This document shows positions 26,366 to 35,651 of a DNA stretch of 64,000 bases, piece after piece. Where the stretch lies: positions 1-64,000 of the forward strand of contig CAKRIL010000019.1 of the NCBI GenBank assembly GCA_934343915.1. Reading direction: 5' to 3'. Position 1 is the stretch's first letter. Every line of letters starts with the position of its first letter. The stretch is from an uncultured Lachnospiraceae bacterium (GTDB lineage Bacteria > Bacillota > Clostridia > Lachnospirales > Lachnospiraceae). The position numbers and the translations under genes are program-made. The notes under the pieces are model-generated. The model made no database searches. It was not told where the DNA came from and saw nothing but the letters and a program-made list of their open reading frames with translations.

Positions 26366-26437
26366 TGTGCTTCGGTAAAGCGGACATGCTTTACGGCACA
26401 TATACTGTGGCATAGTGCCACGGTATGAATTTTTTTT
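26366..26437 (+). promoter_or_regulatory. Structured leader with attenuator-like hairpin
   Basis: Two hairpins lie between promoter and ribosome site. The first pairs GTAAAGC with GCTTTAC, extended by TGTGC/GCACA (26366-26400). The second is an 11-bp stem (26402-26412 with 26416-26426) with a 3-base loop and is followed by eight Ts at 26430-26437, the form of an intrinsic terminator. The ribosome site GGAGGT starts at 26447. This suggests temperature- or protein-controlled early termination. Confidence 0.6.
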
Positions 26438-26458
26438 AAATATTTTGGAGGTATCACA

Positions 26459-26659
26459 ATGAGCAAGGGTACAGTTAAGTGGTTCAACAATTCTAAGGGC
26501 TACGGTTTCATCTCTGATGAGAACGGTAAGGATGTATTCGTACATTACTCAGGTCTTAACATGGAAGGCTTCAAGTCTCTTGAAGAGGGCCAGGCAGTAG
26601 AGTTCGACGTAGTAGACGGCGCTAAGGGACCACAGGCTACAAACGTAACAAAATTATAA
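26459..26659 (+). CDS. csp: Cold-shock protein (CspA family)
   Basis: This 66-residue protein is a complete cold-shock domain with RNP1 KGYGFISDE and RNP2 VFVHYSG. It binds single-stranded RNA or DNA and melts structure in mRNA. GGAGGTATCACA precedes the ATG. It is monocistronic, with a strong promoter and structured leader. Relatives regulate their own leaders, which fits the hairpins upstream. Confidence 0.96.
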   Translation: MSKGTVKWFNNSKGYGFISDENGKDVFVHYSGLNMEGFKSLEEGQAVEFDVVDGAKGPQATNVTKL

Positions 26660-26725
26660 TCAACGAAGTTTTACAGTGTGCCTTTTTAATATAAAGAGCA
26701 GTATTTGTACTTAACGAGATTATGA

Positions 26726-26757
26726 AAATAGGGGTTGCCGTGAGGCAATCCCTATTT
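26726..26757. terminator. Hairpin between csp and converging gene
   Basis: A 14-bp stem with one wobble (26726-26739 with 26744-26757) and loop GTGA. T runs are short on both sides, so efficiency is uncertain. Confidence 0.6.
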
Positions 26758-26784
26758 ACGTGTCTTTATTGTGAATACATTTGC

Positions 26785-27726
26785 TTATTTATTGACATTC
26801 TTGTTGAAGTCCGGCATTTTCTTTGATGCGGAAGCATTGGAACCCTTACTGCCGGGCTTGTTTTTTGTCTCCTTGACAGGCGGCTTCACATCACGGTAGA
26901 ATGTGTTGTGTATTCTGAGGAAGAGAATGACACTTCCTGAGAAGATGAGAAGCTCTGCTGCGAGGCAGATGATTCTGCTTGATAAGGTTCCGGTTAAGAT
27001 GAACTTGCCCGGAATGTATATGAGCGACTGCAGACCGACAATCGAGAGAATATGTGTCTTTTTGAGGTCTCCGTTGTATACTGCGTAGAACATAACGGAA
27101 ATCATTGTGTTGAATATAAGGAACATAATGCTTTCTATTCCGGAGAACATATATACATATGATGGGTCATCATACAGAGGCATGAGTGCGGACAGCTGTT
27201 CAATAGCTTCCTCGACCGTATCATAGCCATTGGCGAATGAGGCGAGCCCGGCTGCGTTGAGTGTCTTGCACAGACTGTAATTGAACATGGTGAGAACTCC
27301 GGATATGGCGGCTTCGGTCAATGCCGCACCGACACCGATTCCGTATGCATCGCAGTAATCATTGTAATACCTGCGTATGAACCACATTGCAAAAAAGCGT
27401 CCTCCGACAATGAATGCTGAGTTAATCAGCAGAACAAGCAGCTTAACAAGAGCCATGTTGAAGGCACTGATGTTCTCAGGTATATTCATTGAAATAAGAC
27501 CTGACAAGAAGCTTCCTATCATAAAGGAGAACAGCAGATATACCGTTATTCCGTATAGTACCGGGAGAAAGCGCAGACCGACATAGCGCTTGGTCATAAG
27601 TATTACACCGATGGCAAAGCACAGAAGAAATATTCCCGATGCGGCTATGAAGAATAAGGTTAGTGCAGGGATAGTCCGGCTTAGGTCGTATATGCCGCTA
27701 AGCTCGGAAGCAATATCAAAATTCAT
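26785..27726 (-). CDS. Multi-pass membrane protein of unknown function
   Basis: This 313-residue protein has about seven or eight membrane helices and a basic, Lys/Asn-rich cytoplasmic tail (about 280-313). The segment GVGAALTEAAISGVLTM lies where YhfC-type membrane proteins have a glycine-rich conserved helix, but the match is too weak to assign. AGAGAGGAA precedes the ATG. It converges on csp and diverges from the HD-domain gene. Confidence 0.55.
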   Translation of the reverse strand: MNFDIASELSGIYDLSRTIPALTLFFIAASGIFLLCFAIGVILMTKRYVGLRFLPVLYGITVYLLFSFMIGSFLSGLISMNIPENISAFNMALVKLLVLLINSAFIVGGRFFAMWFIRRYYNDYCDAYGIGVGAALTEAAISGVLTMFNYSLCKTLNAAGLASFANGYDTVEEAIEQLSALMPLYDDPSYVYMFSGIESIMFLIFNTMISVMFYAVYNGDLKKTHILSIVGLQSLIYIPGKFILTGTLSSRIICLAAELLIFSGSVILFLRIHNTFYRDVKPPVKETKNKPGSKGSNASASKKMPDFNKNVNK

Positions 27727-27822
27727 AGATAATTCCTCTCTGATATATTGTATTTGTCCGAAGGGACTTTATTAATTATAGACTATGAAGGATAATCCTT
27801 CAAATGAAATTTTACTAAATTC

Positions 27823-27850
27823 TTGAAAAATGCTGACGATAAAGTATAAT
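27823..27850 (+). promoter_or_regulatory. Promoter of tandem HD-domain gene
   Basis: TTGAAA at 27823-27828 and TATAAT at 27845-27850 with a 16-base spacer. Confidence 0.6.
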
Positions 27851-27879
27851 AGATACAGATTTAGATTTCGGAGGTAACA

Positions 27880-29130
27880 ATGGCAGTAATCAGCAGTAAG
27901 AATATGTATGATATTCTTCGCAAATCATTTTCTATATTGAATCCACAGCTTATGCATCACAGCGAGAGAACAGCATATATCCTGTACAAGATGCTTCTTG
28001 CCGAGGGAAGAATGAGCAATCAGGAGATGGCTGATTATGTGTTGATTGCACTGTTACATGATATAGGAACCTGCAAGCTTGAATATATAGACCACTGGGC
28101 GGATTTTGAGAAGAAGGATGTATGGCCGCATTCGATATATGGCTTTCTGTTCCTCAAGTATCTCTCACCGCTCGAGAGCAAGGCTGAGATTGTACTGTAC
28201 CATCATCTTGATTACAACAAGCATTATGTCATAAAGAGCCAGTATATTAAGATTGCCGAATATCTTTTTATGGCGGACAAGATGGATGTGATGATGAGCA
28301 TGCCGGGAACATTAGAGGCAGATTATCTTCAGAAGTACCGCAATATCAAGTTCTCCGCAGAGGCACTTGCACTGTTTCTTAAGGCTAACGCACAGTACAA
28401 TGTTCTTGACAATCTTAAGCATGACGATTATCTGAAGGAGATTGATGAACTCATCGCATCGGTCAATTTTTCCGAGGAATATAAAAGAAAGTTCCTTCAG
28501 ATGCTTGTATACATCATAGATTTCCGTAGCGAGCACACGGTAATACATACACTTGCGACAACCATATTTGCACAGGAGCTCGGAGAGATGATGCATCTTG
28601 CGGCTCAGGAGAAATATAACCTGTATTATGGCGCACTCCTCCATGACATAGGCAAGATTGCAATTCCACTGTCCATATTGGAATCACCGGGAAAACTCTC
28701 ACCTAAAGAGATGGATATTATGAAGAAGCATGTGGAGATTACCAATCATATCCTTACCGGAATTATCGATGATGATGTGCGCGAGATTGCGATACGCCAC
28801 CATGAGAAGATAGACGGAAGCGGATATTTCAGAGGACTTAAAGGCAATGAGCTCACGAAGCCTCAGAGAATTGTCGCGGTTGCGGATATAATAAGCGCAC
28901 TTTACGGCAAGAGAAGCTATAAGGACGCCTTTGATATAGACAGAATCAAGGGCATTATTAAGTCCGATGCAGACAATAACAAGATATGCCCTGAGGTTGT
29001 GGGCGTAGCACTCAGGAATATGAACCGCATCATAGATAATTTTGAGAAGAAGAAGGAAATTACGCTCGGAACCTATATGCAGATAAAGAGACAGGAAAAT
29101 GAGATATATGAACAGTTCAAGGGACTGTGA
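27880..29130 (+). CDS. Tandem HD-domain phosphodiesterase, HD-GYP-like
   Basis: This 416-residue protein has two HD domains. The first (about 20-170) has HHSERT and HD at 60-61. The second (about 215-370) has HD at 255-256 in LLHDIGKI, and HHEKIDGSGYFRGL at 307-320. That is the HD-GYP motif with Phe317 in place of proline, so it may break down c-di-GMP or a related dinucleotide. It has no membrane helices and no receiver domain. GGAGG precedes the ATG and a terminator follows. The PilZ protein at 5205 would be a natural reader of the same signal. Confidence 0.8.
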   Translation: MAVISSKNMYDILRKSFSILNPQLMHHSERTAYILYKMLLAEGRMSNQEMADYVLIALLHDIGTCKLEYIDHWADFEKKDVWPHSIYGFLFLKYLSPLESKAEIVLYHHLDYNKHYVIKSQYIKIAEYLFMADKMDVMMSMPGTLEADYLQKYRNIKFSAEALALFLKANAQYNVLDNLKHDDYLKEIDELIASVNFSEEYKRKFLQMLVYIIDFRSEHTVIHTLATTIFAQELGEMMHLAAQEKYNLYYGALLHDIGKIAIPLSILESPGKLSPKEMDIMKKHVEITNHILTGIIDDDVREIAIRHHEKIDGSGYFRGLKGNELTKPQRIVAVADIISALYGKRSYKDAFDIDRIKGIIKSDADNNKICPEVVGVALRNMNRIIDNFEKKKEITLGTYMQIKRQENEIYEQFKGL

Positions 29131-29138
29131 CAATGAAT

Positions 29139-29172
29139 AAGGACTTGCACAAGCGGCAAGCCCTTATTTTTT
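29139..29172 (+). terminator. Intrinsic terminator after HD-domain gene
   Basis: A stem of AAGG and CTTGC against GCAAG and CCTT with one mismatch (29139-29148 with 29156-29165), followed by six Ts. Confidence 0.8.
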
Positions 29173-29186
29173 GTGTAATGAAGAAA

Positions 29187-30194
29187 CTATTTTTTGATTG
29201 CTTTTTCGGCAAATTCGGTATTCACAAGCTCTTCGTATGGTGCATATTCCTCGATTACTCCGGCTTCGTAGAGGATATCCTGAAGGAGAGTGAAGCTGTC
29301 ATTGTTGAAAACAAGGTCGTTCTTCCATGTGTCCTGTGCCTTGTAGCGCTCGACGATAATGGCGATGGTCTCAACGTCAGTATCAGGGAACTGAGGGGCA
29401 ATAACCTTGGCTATCTCAGTGGAGGTGTGCGTGTTCACATATTCCATGCCGCGCTGGAGTGCGTTGGTGAAGCCCTGAATAATATCGGGATTCCTGCTTA
29501 TATAGCTCTTCTTTGCGCTGTATGCGGTGTAAGGAACATAGCCGCTGTCCACGCCGAGGCTGGCGACAACGCAGCCGCTGCCTTCCTTTTCAAGTGCGGT
29601 TGCATGAGGCTCGAATTCAACGGTGAAGTCACCCTGACCGCCGGCAAATGCACCGCTCGTAAGTCCGAAATCAATGTTCTGAACTATTTCGAGATCATTC
29701 TTTATATCTATTCCGTTGTTTTTGAGAATGTATTCAAGCACCATCTCAGGCATACCGCCGGCTCTGCCGCCGAGTACAATGCTTCCCTTTAACATATCCC
29801 ATGAAAACTTATCAATAGGCTCTCTTGATACAAGAAAGTTTCCTGCGCGCTGTGTGAGCTGTGCAAAGTTCACCGCATAGTCGGTGTTGCCCTCGTTGTA
29901 TGCATAGATTGACGATTCCGAGCCCATGAAGCCAATCTGCGCTTCACCCGATATGAGCGCGGTCATAACCTTGTCGGCACCGAAGCCCGTCACGAGGTTG
30001 AGGTCTATACCCTCATCCTTAAAGTAGCCCTGCTCGATAGCGACGTACTGCGGTGCGTAGAATATGGAATGCGCGACCTCGTTGAGAGTAACCTTCACAA
30101 GTCCGTCGTCATTCTTTTTGCAGCCTGCAAGTATGCCTGTGAACATGGCGCAGACCATGATGACAGATAAAAAAGACAATAATTTCCTTTTCAA
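29187..30194 (-). CDS. NMT1/SsuA-type ABC substrate-binding lipoprotein
   Basis: This 335-residue lipoprotein has signal peptide and lipobox GILAGC (Cys25). The mature part VKVTLNEVAHSIFYAPQYVA and GYFKDEGIDLNLV is typical of binding proteins for taurine/sulfonates, nitrate or thiamine precursors. No permease or ATPase is adjacent and it has its own promoter, so its partners are encoded elsewhere. I see no THI-box riboswitch in its leader, so the ligand stays open. Confidence 0.85.
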   Translation of the reverse strand: MKRKLLSFLSVIMVCAMFTGILAGCKKNDDGLVKVTLNEVAHSIFYAPQYVAIEQGYFKDEGIDLNLVTGFGADKVMTALISGEAQIGFMGSESSIYAYNEGNTDYAVNFAQLTQRAGNFLVSREPIDKFSWDMLKGSIVLGGRAGGMPEMVLEYILKNNGIDIKNDLEIVQNIDFGLTSGAFAGGQGDFTVEFEPHATALEKEGSGCVVASLGVDSGYVPYTAYSAKKSYISRNPDIIQGFTNALQRGMEYVNTHTSTEIAKVIAPQFPDTDVETIAIIVERYKAQDTWKNDLVFNNDSFTLLQDILYEAGVIEEYAPYEELVNTEFAEKAIKK

Positions 30195-30240
30195 ATTAAC
30201 CTCCGTTGATATTTGCTAGCCTTAAGCGGCATCTGATAAT

Positions 30241-30269
30241 ATTATATGGAAGCGGAAAAAAATGGTGAA
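30241..30269 (-). promoter_or_regulatory. Promoter of NMT1-type binding protein gene
   Basis: On the minus strand, TTCACC (30264-30269) and TATAAT (30241-30246) are 17 bases apart. Confidence 0.5.
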
Positions 30270-30374
30270 TATGACATTGAATGAGTGATAAACTGCTTGC
30301 ACATATTTTGTTTTTAATGTAATATGTAGCAGTTGAGCGCCCGGGACGGGCATATATGAACGGTTGGAGGAACT

Positions 30375-31181
30375 ATGGCGTACAAGGTATTGGCACTTGA
30401 TATAGACGGGACATTGACGAATTCTGAGAAAAAAATAACGGAGAGAACCAAAAGAGCCGTTGATGCGGCGGCAGAGCGCGGTGTGAAGATTGTGATTGCA
30501 TCGGGGAGACCTGTGCAGGGAATCAGGGAATTTGCGAGGGAATTAAGGCTTGAGGAGAATGATGGGTATATTCTGTCGTTCAACGGAGGAAGGCTTATCT
30601 CATGCAGAACGGGAGAGATTATACATGATATGAAGCTTCCGCTTGAATATCTTCCGGAAATTTATGCGCTGTCGAAGGAGTACGGGGTAAATCTCATGTC
30701 CTATGAGGGTGATGACCTCATAACAGAGACACCTGATGATGAATTCCTCGCGATAGAGGCGAGAATTAACGGACTGGGAATCAAGAAGGTTGACAATCTG
30801 GTTGAGCACATTAATTTTCCTATTAACAAGTGTCTCATGCTCGGAGAGGGAAATTATCTTGCCGAGGTTGAGAAGAAGGTGCATGCCGCACTGTGCGACA
30901 GAATGGATGTATACCGTTCCGAGCCGTATTTTCTTGAGATTCTCCCGAAGGGAGTGGACAAGGCAAAGGCACTTGAAAGGCTTCTCAACATGCTTGACAG
31001 CAGCAGGGAGGAGCTTATGGCTTGTGGGGATGGCTTTAATGACCTGACCATGATTCGATATGCCGGACTCGGCGTGGCTATGGCTAATGCAAGGGATGAA
31101 GTGAAGGAAAGTGCAGACTATGTGACCTGCTCCAATGATGAGGACGGAGTGGCAGCGGCGATAGAACGCTTTATATTATAA
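30375..31181 (+). CDS. Cof-type HAD phosphatase
   Basis: This 268-residue protein is a class IIB HAD enzyme: motif I LALDIDGTLTNSEK, motif II ASGRP, and motif III/IV ACGDGFNDLTMIRYAG. The cap is the alpha/beta type seen in sugar-phosphate and FMN phosphatases. Substrate cannot be assigned. TTGGAGG precedes the ATG. Confidence 0.9.
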   Translation: MAYKVLALDIDGTLTNSEKKITERTKRAVDAAAERGVKIVIASGRPVQGIREFARELRLEENDGYILSFNGGRLISCRTGEIIHDMKLPLEYLPEIYALSKEYGVNLMSYEGDDLITETPDDEFLAIEARINGLGIKKVDNLVEHINFPINKCLMLGEGNYLAEVEKKVHAALCDRMDVYRSEPYFLEILPKGVDKAKALERLLNMLDSSREELMACGDGFNDLTMIRYAGLGVAMANARDEVKESADYVTCSNDEDGVAAAIERFIL

Positions 31182-31334
31182 ACATAAAATTTAATTATTT
31201 ATTGAAATTTTAGTGGACTTTATGACTTCATTGTGCTAAAATGCTATTGTGTCATTGAAGTGTTGTATTATTAATGCAGATAATATTGCCGTTTACGAGG
31301 GGCAAAATGGCATTTAGAAAAGAAGGAGTAGAAT

Positions 31335-31637
31335 ATGGGTAAGAATTTAAAATCTGATGCAGTGGATCATCTTTTTGAGGCAATTATGACATTGCAGAAC
31401 ATGGACGAGTATTATGCTTTCTTTGAGGACGTATGCACGGTCAATGAGCTTTTGTCGCTCTCGCAGAGATACGAGGTTGCAAGAATGTTAAGACAGCGTA
31501 AGACGTATCTTGATATCGCAGAGAAGACCGGCGCATCGACAGCTACAATAAGCCGTGTCAATCGTTCGCTCAATTACGGCAACGATGCATATGATATGGT
31601 ATTCGACAGACTTAATATCAAGGACGAGGAACAATAA
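31335..31637 (+). CDS. YerC/YecD family TrpR-related protein
   Basis: This 100-residue protein has a TrpR-like fold: LSQRYEVARMLRQRKTYLDIA then EKTGASTATISRVNRSL, a helix-turn-helix. Members are small DNA-binding proteins of Firmicutes with unclear targets. AGAAGGAG lies before the ATG. A shared terminator separates it from the DUF1836 gene. Confidence 0.88.
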   Translation: MGKNLKSDAVDHLFEAIMTLQNMDEYYAFFEDVCTVNELLSLSQRYEVARMLRQRKTYLDIAEKTGASTATISRVNRSLNYGNDAYDMVFDRLNIKDEEQ

Positions 31638-31650
31638 AGAACATAAAATT

Positions 31651-31700
31651 AAAATACACCACGATATCAATTCACATCGAATGATATTGTGGTGTATTTT
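31651..31700. terminator. Bidirectional terminator
   Basis: A stem of 19 paired positions (31651-31669 with 31682-31700) has A-rich 5' and T-rich 3' ends on both strands, between converging genes. Confidence 0.85.
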
Positions 31701-31701
31701 G

Positions 31702-32349
31702 TTACTGATTCTTATTCTCTTTATCCCTGGCAGCCTTATTCTCGCTCTTATCGGCATTCTTGGCGTTGAACTCATCGATTATGTTCTCGACCATCTCTTT
31801 TTTTATATACATGTCAAAGCACAGATAGCATATGAAGGAAAAGGTCTGAAGATATTCTCTCTCCTCCTCGTCCGTGACATCGGAAAAGCTGCTGTCTGAC
31901 TTCTTGTACATATTGATGATGTCCTTGGTTATCTGCGGAAGTCTGTCGCGCTCAGCCTGATATATCTCCTTGTAAATGTGCTCTAGCGATATGCTTCCCT
32001 TGCCGTCGAAGAACCGCTCGGTCAGCGGACCGAGTACCGCCTGTATGTCACTGATGGACATGAGAGTCTTGAAGTAGTATATGAACATCAGAGTTATCAT
32101 GTGGTCGTGCGAATACTTCTTCTTGACCGGAGGAGGAAGCAGATTGTTCTTGGCATAATTGTTGATCATGGTCTTGGTAAGAATCTTGTCCGCCTCGCTG
32201 CGCTTGGTGGCTTCAAGGTGCGCATCCATGAAGGTTGTGACCTGATCCATATATAAATCTATATTAGGAATCTCGCCCGGACGTATATAGTCAAGCTTGG
32301 CGAGCTTGTGAAGCATGTCTGCCAAAAATTCGGAACGTTCCTGTGACAT
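31702..32349 (-). CDS. DUF1836 protein
   Basis: This 215-residue protein contains the DUF1836 block: IPNIDLYMDQVTTFMD, LTKTMINNYAKNNLLPPP and KKYSHDHMITLMFIYYFK. The N-terminal part looks like a winged or MerR-like DNA-binding unit in other members. The tail is Lys/Asn-rich and likely disordered. A divergent pspA gene begins 174 bases away. Role unknown. Confidence 0.82.
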   Translation of the reverse strand: MSQERSEFLADMLHKLAKLDYIRPGEIPNIDLYMDQVTTFMDAHLEATKRSEADKILTKTMINNYAKNNLLPPPVKKKYSHDHMITLMFIYYFKTLMSISDIQAVLGPLTERFFDGKGSISLEHIYKEIYQAERDRLPQITKDIINMYKKSDSSFSDVTDEEEREYLQTFSFICYLCFDMYIKKEMVENIIDEFNAKNADKSENKAARDKENKNQ

Positions 32350-32523
32350 GTCGTAACCTCTTTTCTATGTGACGTAGTTTTAAAGTCTACATATATTATA
32401 AAACAAGTCTGCGGATAAAACAAGAAAAAGATGTCAAACTGTTATAATAAATATCGTGACTTTTGAAAAATTTTGTGGTATTATATGCATATATTTTTAA
32501 TATATAGTCTGGGAGGAATAAAG

Positions 32524-33204
32524 ATGGGTATTATTTCAAGATTTAAGGACATTATGGCAGCCAATATCAACGCGCTTCTTGATAAGGCTGAGGATCCGGA
32601 GAAGATGATCGACCAGTATCTCCGTAATTTAGAGAGTGACCTTGCCAAGGTTAAGCAGGAGACAGCTTCCGTTATGGCAGAGGAGACTAAGACTAAGAGA
32701 CAGTTAGATGAGTGTACCGAGGAGATTGCCAAGATGCAGGCATATGCTGAGAAGGCTGTTCTTGCAGGCAATGATGAGGACGCTAAGAAGTTCCTCATGA
32801 AGAAGAAGGATCTTGTTGTTAAGCAGGCTTCTCTTCAGGAGACATATAAGCTTGCGGCAGACAATGCTGCCAAGATGCGTCAGATGCATGACAAGCTTGT
32901 ATCCGACATCAGCCAGCTCAATGCAAGAAGAGATGCCCTCAAGGCTAAGATTGCCGTTGCCAAGACACAGGAGACAATCAACAAGATTGGTTCAAGTGTG
33001 AATGGTGCTGCTGAGAGCCTTTCCGCATTCGACAAGCTTGAGGCTAAGGTTAATCGCAAGCTCGATGAGGCTAATGCTATGGCAGAGCTTAACAACAGCG
33101 GCGTAGGCGAGGTTGAGAATCTTGAGCGCAAGTACGGCTCATACACAACATCCGAGGTCGATGATGAGCTTGCAGCTCTCAAGGCTAAGGTAGGTCAGAA
33201 CTAA
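32524..33204 (+). CDS. pspA: PspA/IM30 membrane-stress protein
   Basis: This 226-residue protein is almost entirely coiled-coil, starting MGIISRFKDIMAANINALLDK with DPEKMIDQYL, the PspA signature. It would form scaffolds on the inner face of the membrane and protect it under stress. GGGAGGAAT lies before ATG 32524; an upstream frame extension to 32473 lies in the promoter region. No psp regulators are adjacent. A terminator follows. Confidence 0.93.
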   Translation: MGIISRFKDIMAANINALLDKAEDPEKMIDQYLRNLESDLAKVKQETASVMAEETKTKRQLDECTEEIAKMQAYAEKAVLAGNDEDAKKFLMKKKDLVVKQASLQETYKLAADNAAKMRQMHDKLVSDISQLNARRDALKAKIAVAKTQETINKIGSSVNGAAESLSAFDKLEAKVNRKLDEANAMAELNNSGVGEVENLERKYGSYTTSEVDDELAALKAKVGQN

Positions 33205-33220
33205 TTAATTGTATTCAATG

Positions 33221-33263
33221 AAGCGCCGCATATAACCGGCTCACGGTTTTGCGGCGTTTTTAT
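33221..33263 (+). terminator. Intrinsic terminator after pspA
   Basis: CGCCGCA (33224-33230) pairs with TGCGGCG (33250-33256), with an inner AACCG/CGGTT stem, followed by TTTTTAT. Confidence 0.9.
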
Positions 33264-33274
33264 TTGGAGGGTAG

Positions 33275-35572
33275 ATGAGTATTTACGATACATTGAACGA
33301 ACGGCAGAGACAGGGAGTGCTCACGACGGAAGGCCCTGTACTCTTACTTGCAGGTGCCGGTTCCGGAAAGACGAGAGTGCTGACTCACAGGGTGGCATAT
33401 CTTATAGAAGAGAAGAATGTGAATCCATACAATATACTTGCCATCACATTCACCAACAAGGCCGCCGCTGAGATGAGGGAGCGGGTTGACAGACTTGTCG
33501 GGATTGATGCCAATGGAGCAATGATTATGACGTTTCATGCTGCCTGCATAAGAATACTCCGCAGATATATTGAACGCATAGGATACATGAATGGATTTAC
33601 GATATATGATACTGACGACCAGAAGACGATAATGCGTCAGGTATTAAAGAAGCTTGATCTTGACCCGAAGCTCTACAAGGACAAGTCGGTGCTGTCGCAG
33701 ATAAGCCATGCCAAGGACGAGCTTATATCGCCTGATGAATACGAGCTTGCGGCGGGAACGGATTACCATAAGAAGAAAATTGCCGAAGCCTACCGTGAAT
33801 ATCAGAGACAGCTTAAGGCGAACAATGCACTTGACTTCGACGACATCATATGCAAGACGGTCGAATTGTTCAGCTCATGTCCCGAGGTGCTCGATTATTA
33901 CAGCGAACGCTTCCGCTACATAATGGTTGATGAGTATCAGGATACCAACACGGCACAGTTCAAGCTGATAAGCCTTCTGGCATCGAGATTCCGCAACCTC
34001 TGTGTGGTCGGTGATGATGACCAGTCGATATACAAGTTCAGAGGTGCCAATGTCAAGAATATTCTCAATTTTGAGAGCGTGTTCCCTGAGGCGACGGTTA
34101 TAAAGCTCGAACAGAATTATCGTTCGACACAGAATATTCTCGATGCCGCCAATGCCGTTATTAAGAACAACAGCGAGCGTAAGGATAAGAGCCTGTGGAC
34201 GGAGGAAGGTGCCGGGGATAAGATTTCATATAATGTATACAATACAGCATATGAGGAGGCTTACGGCATTGTCTCCGACATAAAGAAGAGAGTTATTGAC
34301 GGCGGTGCATATAATGATTATGCGGTGCTGTACAGAACCAATGCACAGTCGAGAAGCCTTGAGGAAAAGTTCATAGAGCTTGGAGTTCCGTATCGCATAT
34401 ATGGTGCCGTCAACTTCTATGCCCGCAAGGAAATCAAGGATGTGCTCGCATATCTTAAGACGATAGATAATGCGAGGGATGAGGTCGCCGTAAGGCGAAT
34501 AATCAATGTTCCGAAGAGAGGAATAGGACTCACGACGATAGAGAAGACTGCAATGTATGCGGAGGAGAATGACATAAGCTTATATGCTGCCGCTGCACGC
34601 GCGGGTGAGATACCATCATTGTCCAAGGCTACGGTGAATAAGCTTGATGTTTTCTGCATGCTCATATCTGAGCTGCGGGCGAAGTCGAGAGAGCTGTCGA
34701 TTAAGGAGCTCATAAGCGAGATTATCAATGATGTAAAGTATGAGGAGTATCTTGCTGATGATGACGAGCCGGATGAGATAGCTGACCGTATGCAGAACAT
34801 AAGCGAGCTTATATCCAAGGCGGCTGCATATGAGGAGACAACGGATAGCCCCACTCTGTCGGGCTTTCTTGAAGAGGTTGCGCTTGTTGCGGACATCGAC
34901 AATATGGATGAGAATAATAATATGGTATCACTCATGACACTGCACAGCGCAAAGGGACTCGAATTCCCGTGTGTATATCTCGCGGGTATGGAGGACGGCA
35001 CGTTTCCAAGCTATATGGCGATTCAGTCGGATGACCCGGGTGACCTCGAGGAGGAGAGAAGACTGTGCTATGTGGGAATAACGAGAGCGAGAAGGAGACT
35101 TGTTCTCAGCATGGCGAAGCAGCGTATGATTCGCGGTGAGATGATGTTCTGCAAGCAGTCAAGATTCATCAATGAGATTCCGAGAGAACTCATTGCCGAA
35201 TCGGGACAGGGAATAAGAAAGCCGGCGGCATTTTCGGATGATCCCGGTGTGAAGGCGGCTGAGTCGGCCTTGAGGGAAGTACTTCAAAGAGGCTTTCAGG
35301 CATCAGGCAGCCGTAACTCATGGAAGCATACAACCTCACTTAACCATACACAACAGTTGTCTGACATGAAGAAGGGTGCTCCGCAGGTGGCGGCAAGCGC
35401 AGATGAGCTTGGCTATGCTGCCGGTGACAGAGTACGTCACATCAAGTTTGGAGAGGGAATAGTGAAGAATATTGCCTCAGGCGGAAGAGATTTTGAGGTG
35501 ACGGTCGAGTTCGATAACTCAGGTGTCAAAAAAATGTTTGCCTCTTTTGCAAAACTGGTAAAAATAGGCTAG
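33275..35572 (+). CDS. pcrA: ATP-dependent DNA helicase PcrA/UvrD
   Basis: This 765-residue SF1A helicase has Walker A LLAGAGSGKTRVLTHRVA, motif II MVDEYQDTN, motif III VVGDDDQSIYKFRGA and the motif V/VI region TLHSAKGLEFPCVY and YVGITRARRRL. The C-terminal AGDRVRHIKFGEG is the Tudor-like domain that contacts RNA polymerase. It works in excision repair and removal of RecA filaments. It is placed just after the pspA terminator with ribosome site TTGGAGG. Confidence 0.96.
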   Translation: MSIYDTLNERQRQGVLTTEGPVLLLAGAGSGKTRVLTHRVAYLIEEKNVNPYNILAITFTNKAAAEMRERVDRLVGIDANGAMIMTFHAACIRILRRYIERIGYMNGFTIYDTDDQKTIMRQVLKKLDLDPKLYKDKSVLSQISHAKDELISPDEYELAAGTDYHKKKIAEAYREYQRQLKANNALDFDDIICKTVELFSSCPEVLDYYSERFRYIMVDEYQDTNTAQFKLISLLASRFRNLCVVGDDDQSIYKFRGANVKNILNFESVFPEATVIKLEQNYRSTQNILDAANAVIKNNSERKDKSLWTEEGAGDKISYNVYNTAYEEAYGIVSDIKKRVIDGGAYNDYAVLYRTNAQSRSLEEKFIELGVPYRIYGAVNFYARKEIKDVLAYLKTIDNARDEVAVRRIINVPKRGIGLTTIEKTAMYAEENDISLYAAAARAGEIPSLSKATVNKLDVFCMLISELRAKSRELSIKELISEIINDVKYEEYLADDDEPDEIADRMQNISELISKAAAYEETTDSPTLSGFLEEVALVADIDNMDENNNMVSLMTLHSAKGLEFPCVYLAGMEDGTFPSYMAIQSDDPGDLEEERRLCYVGITRARRRLVLSMAKQRMIRGEMMFCKQSRFINEIPRELIAESGQGIRKPAAFSDDPGVKAAESALREVLQRGFQASGSRNSWKHTTSLNHTQQLSDMKKGAPQVAASADELGYAAGDRVRHIKFGEGIVKNIASGGRDFEVTVEFDNSGVKKMFASFAKLVKIG

Positions 35573-35651
35573 ATATTTTTTATATAATATGATAAAATTA
35601 TATTTAAGTTTATAACTGACATTTAATATTAACAGAAAGGAAGTATGTATT

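Noticed and set aside
29187..30374. Thiamine-precursor import with TPP riboswitch
   Set aside because: The binding protein could fit, but the leader is short and lacks the THI-box sequence.
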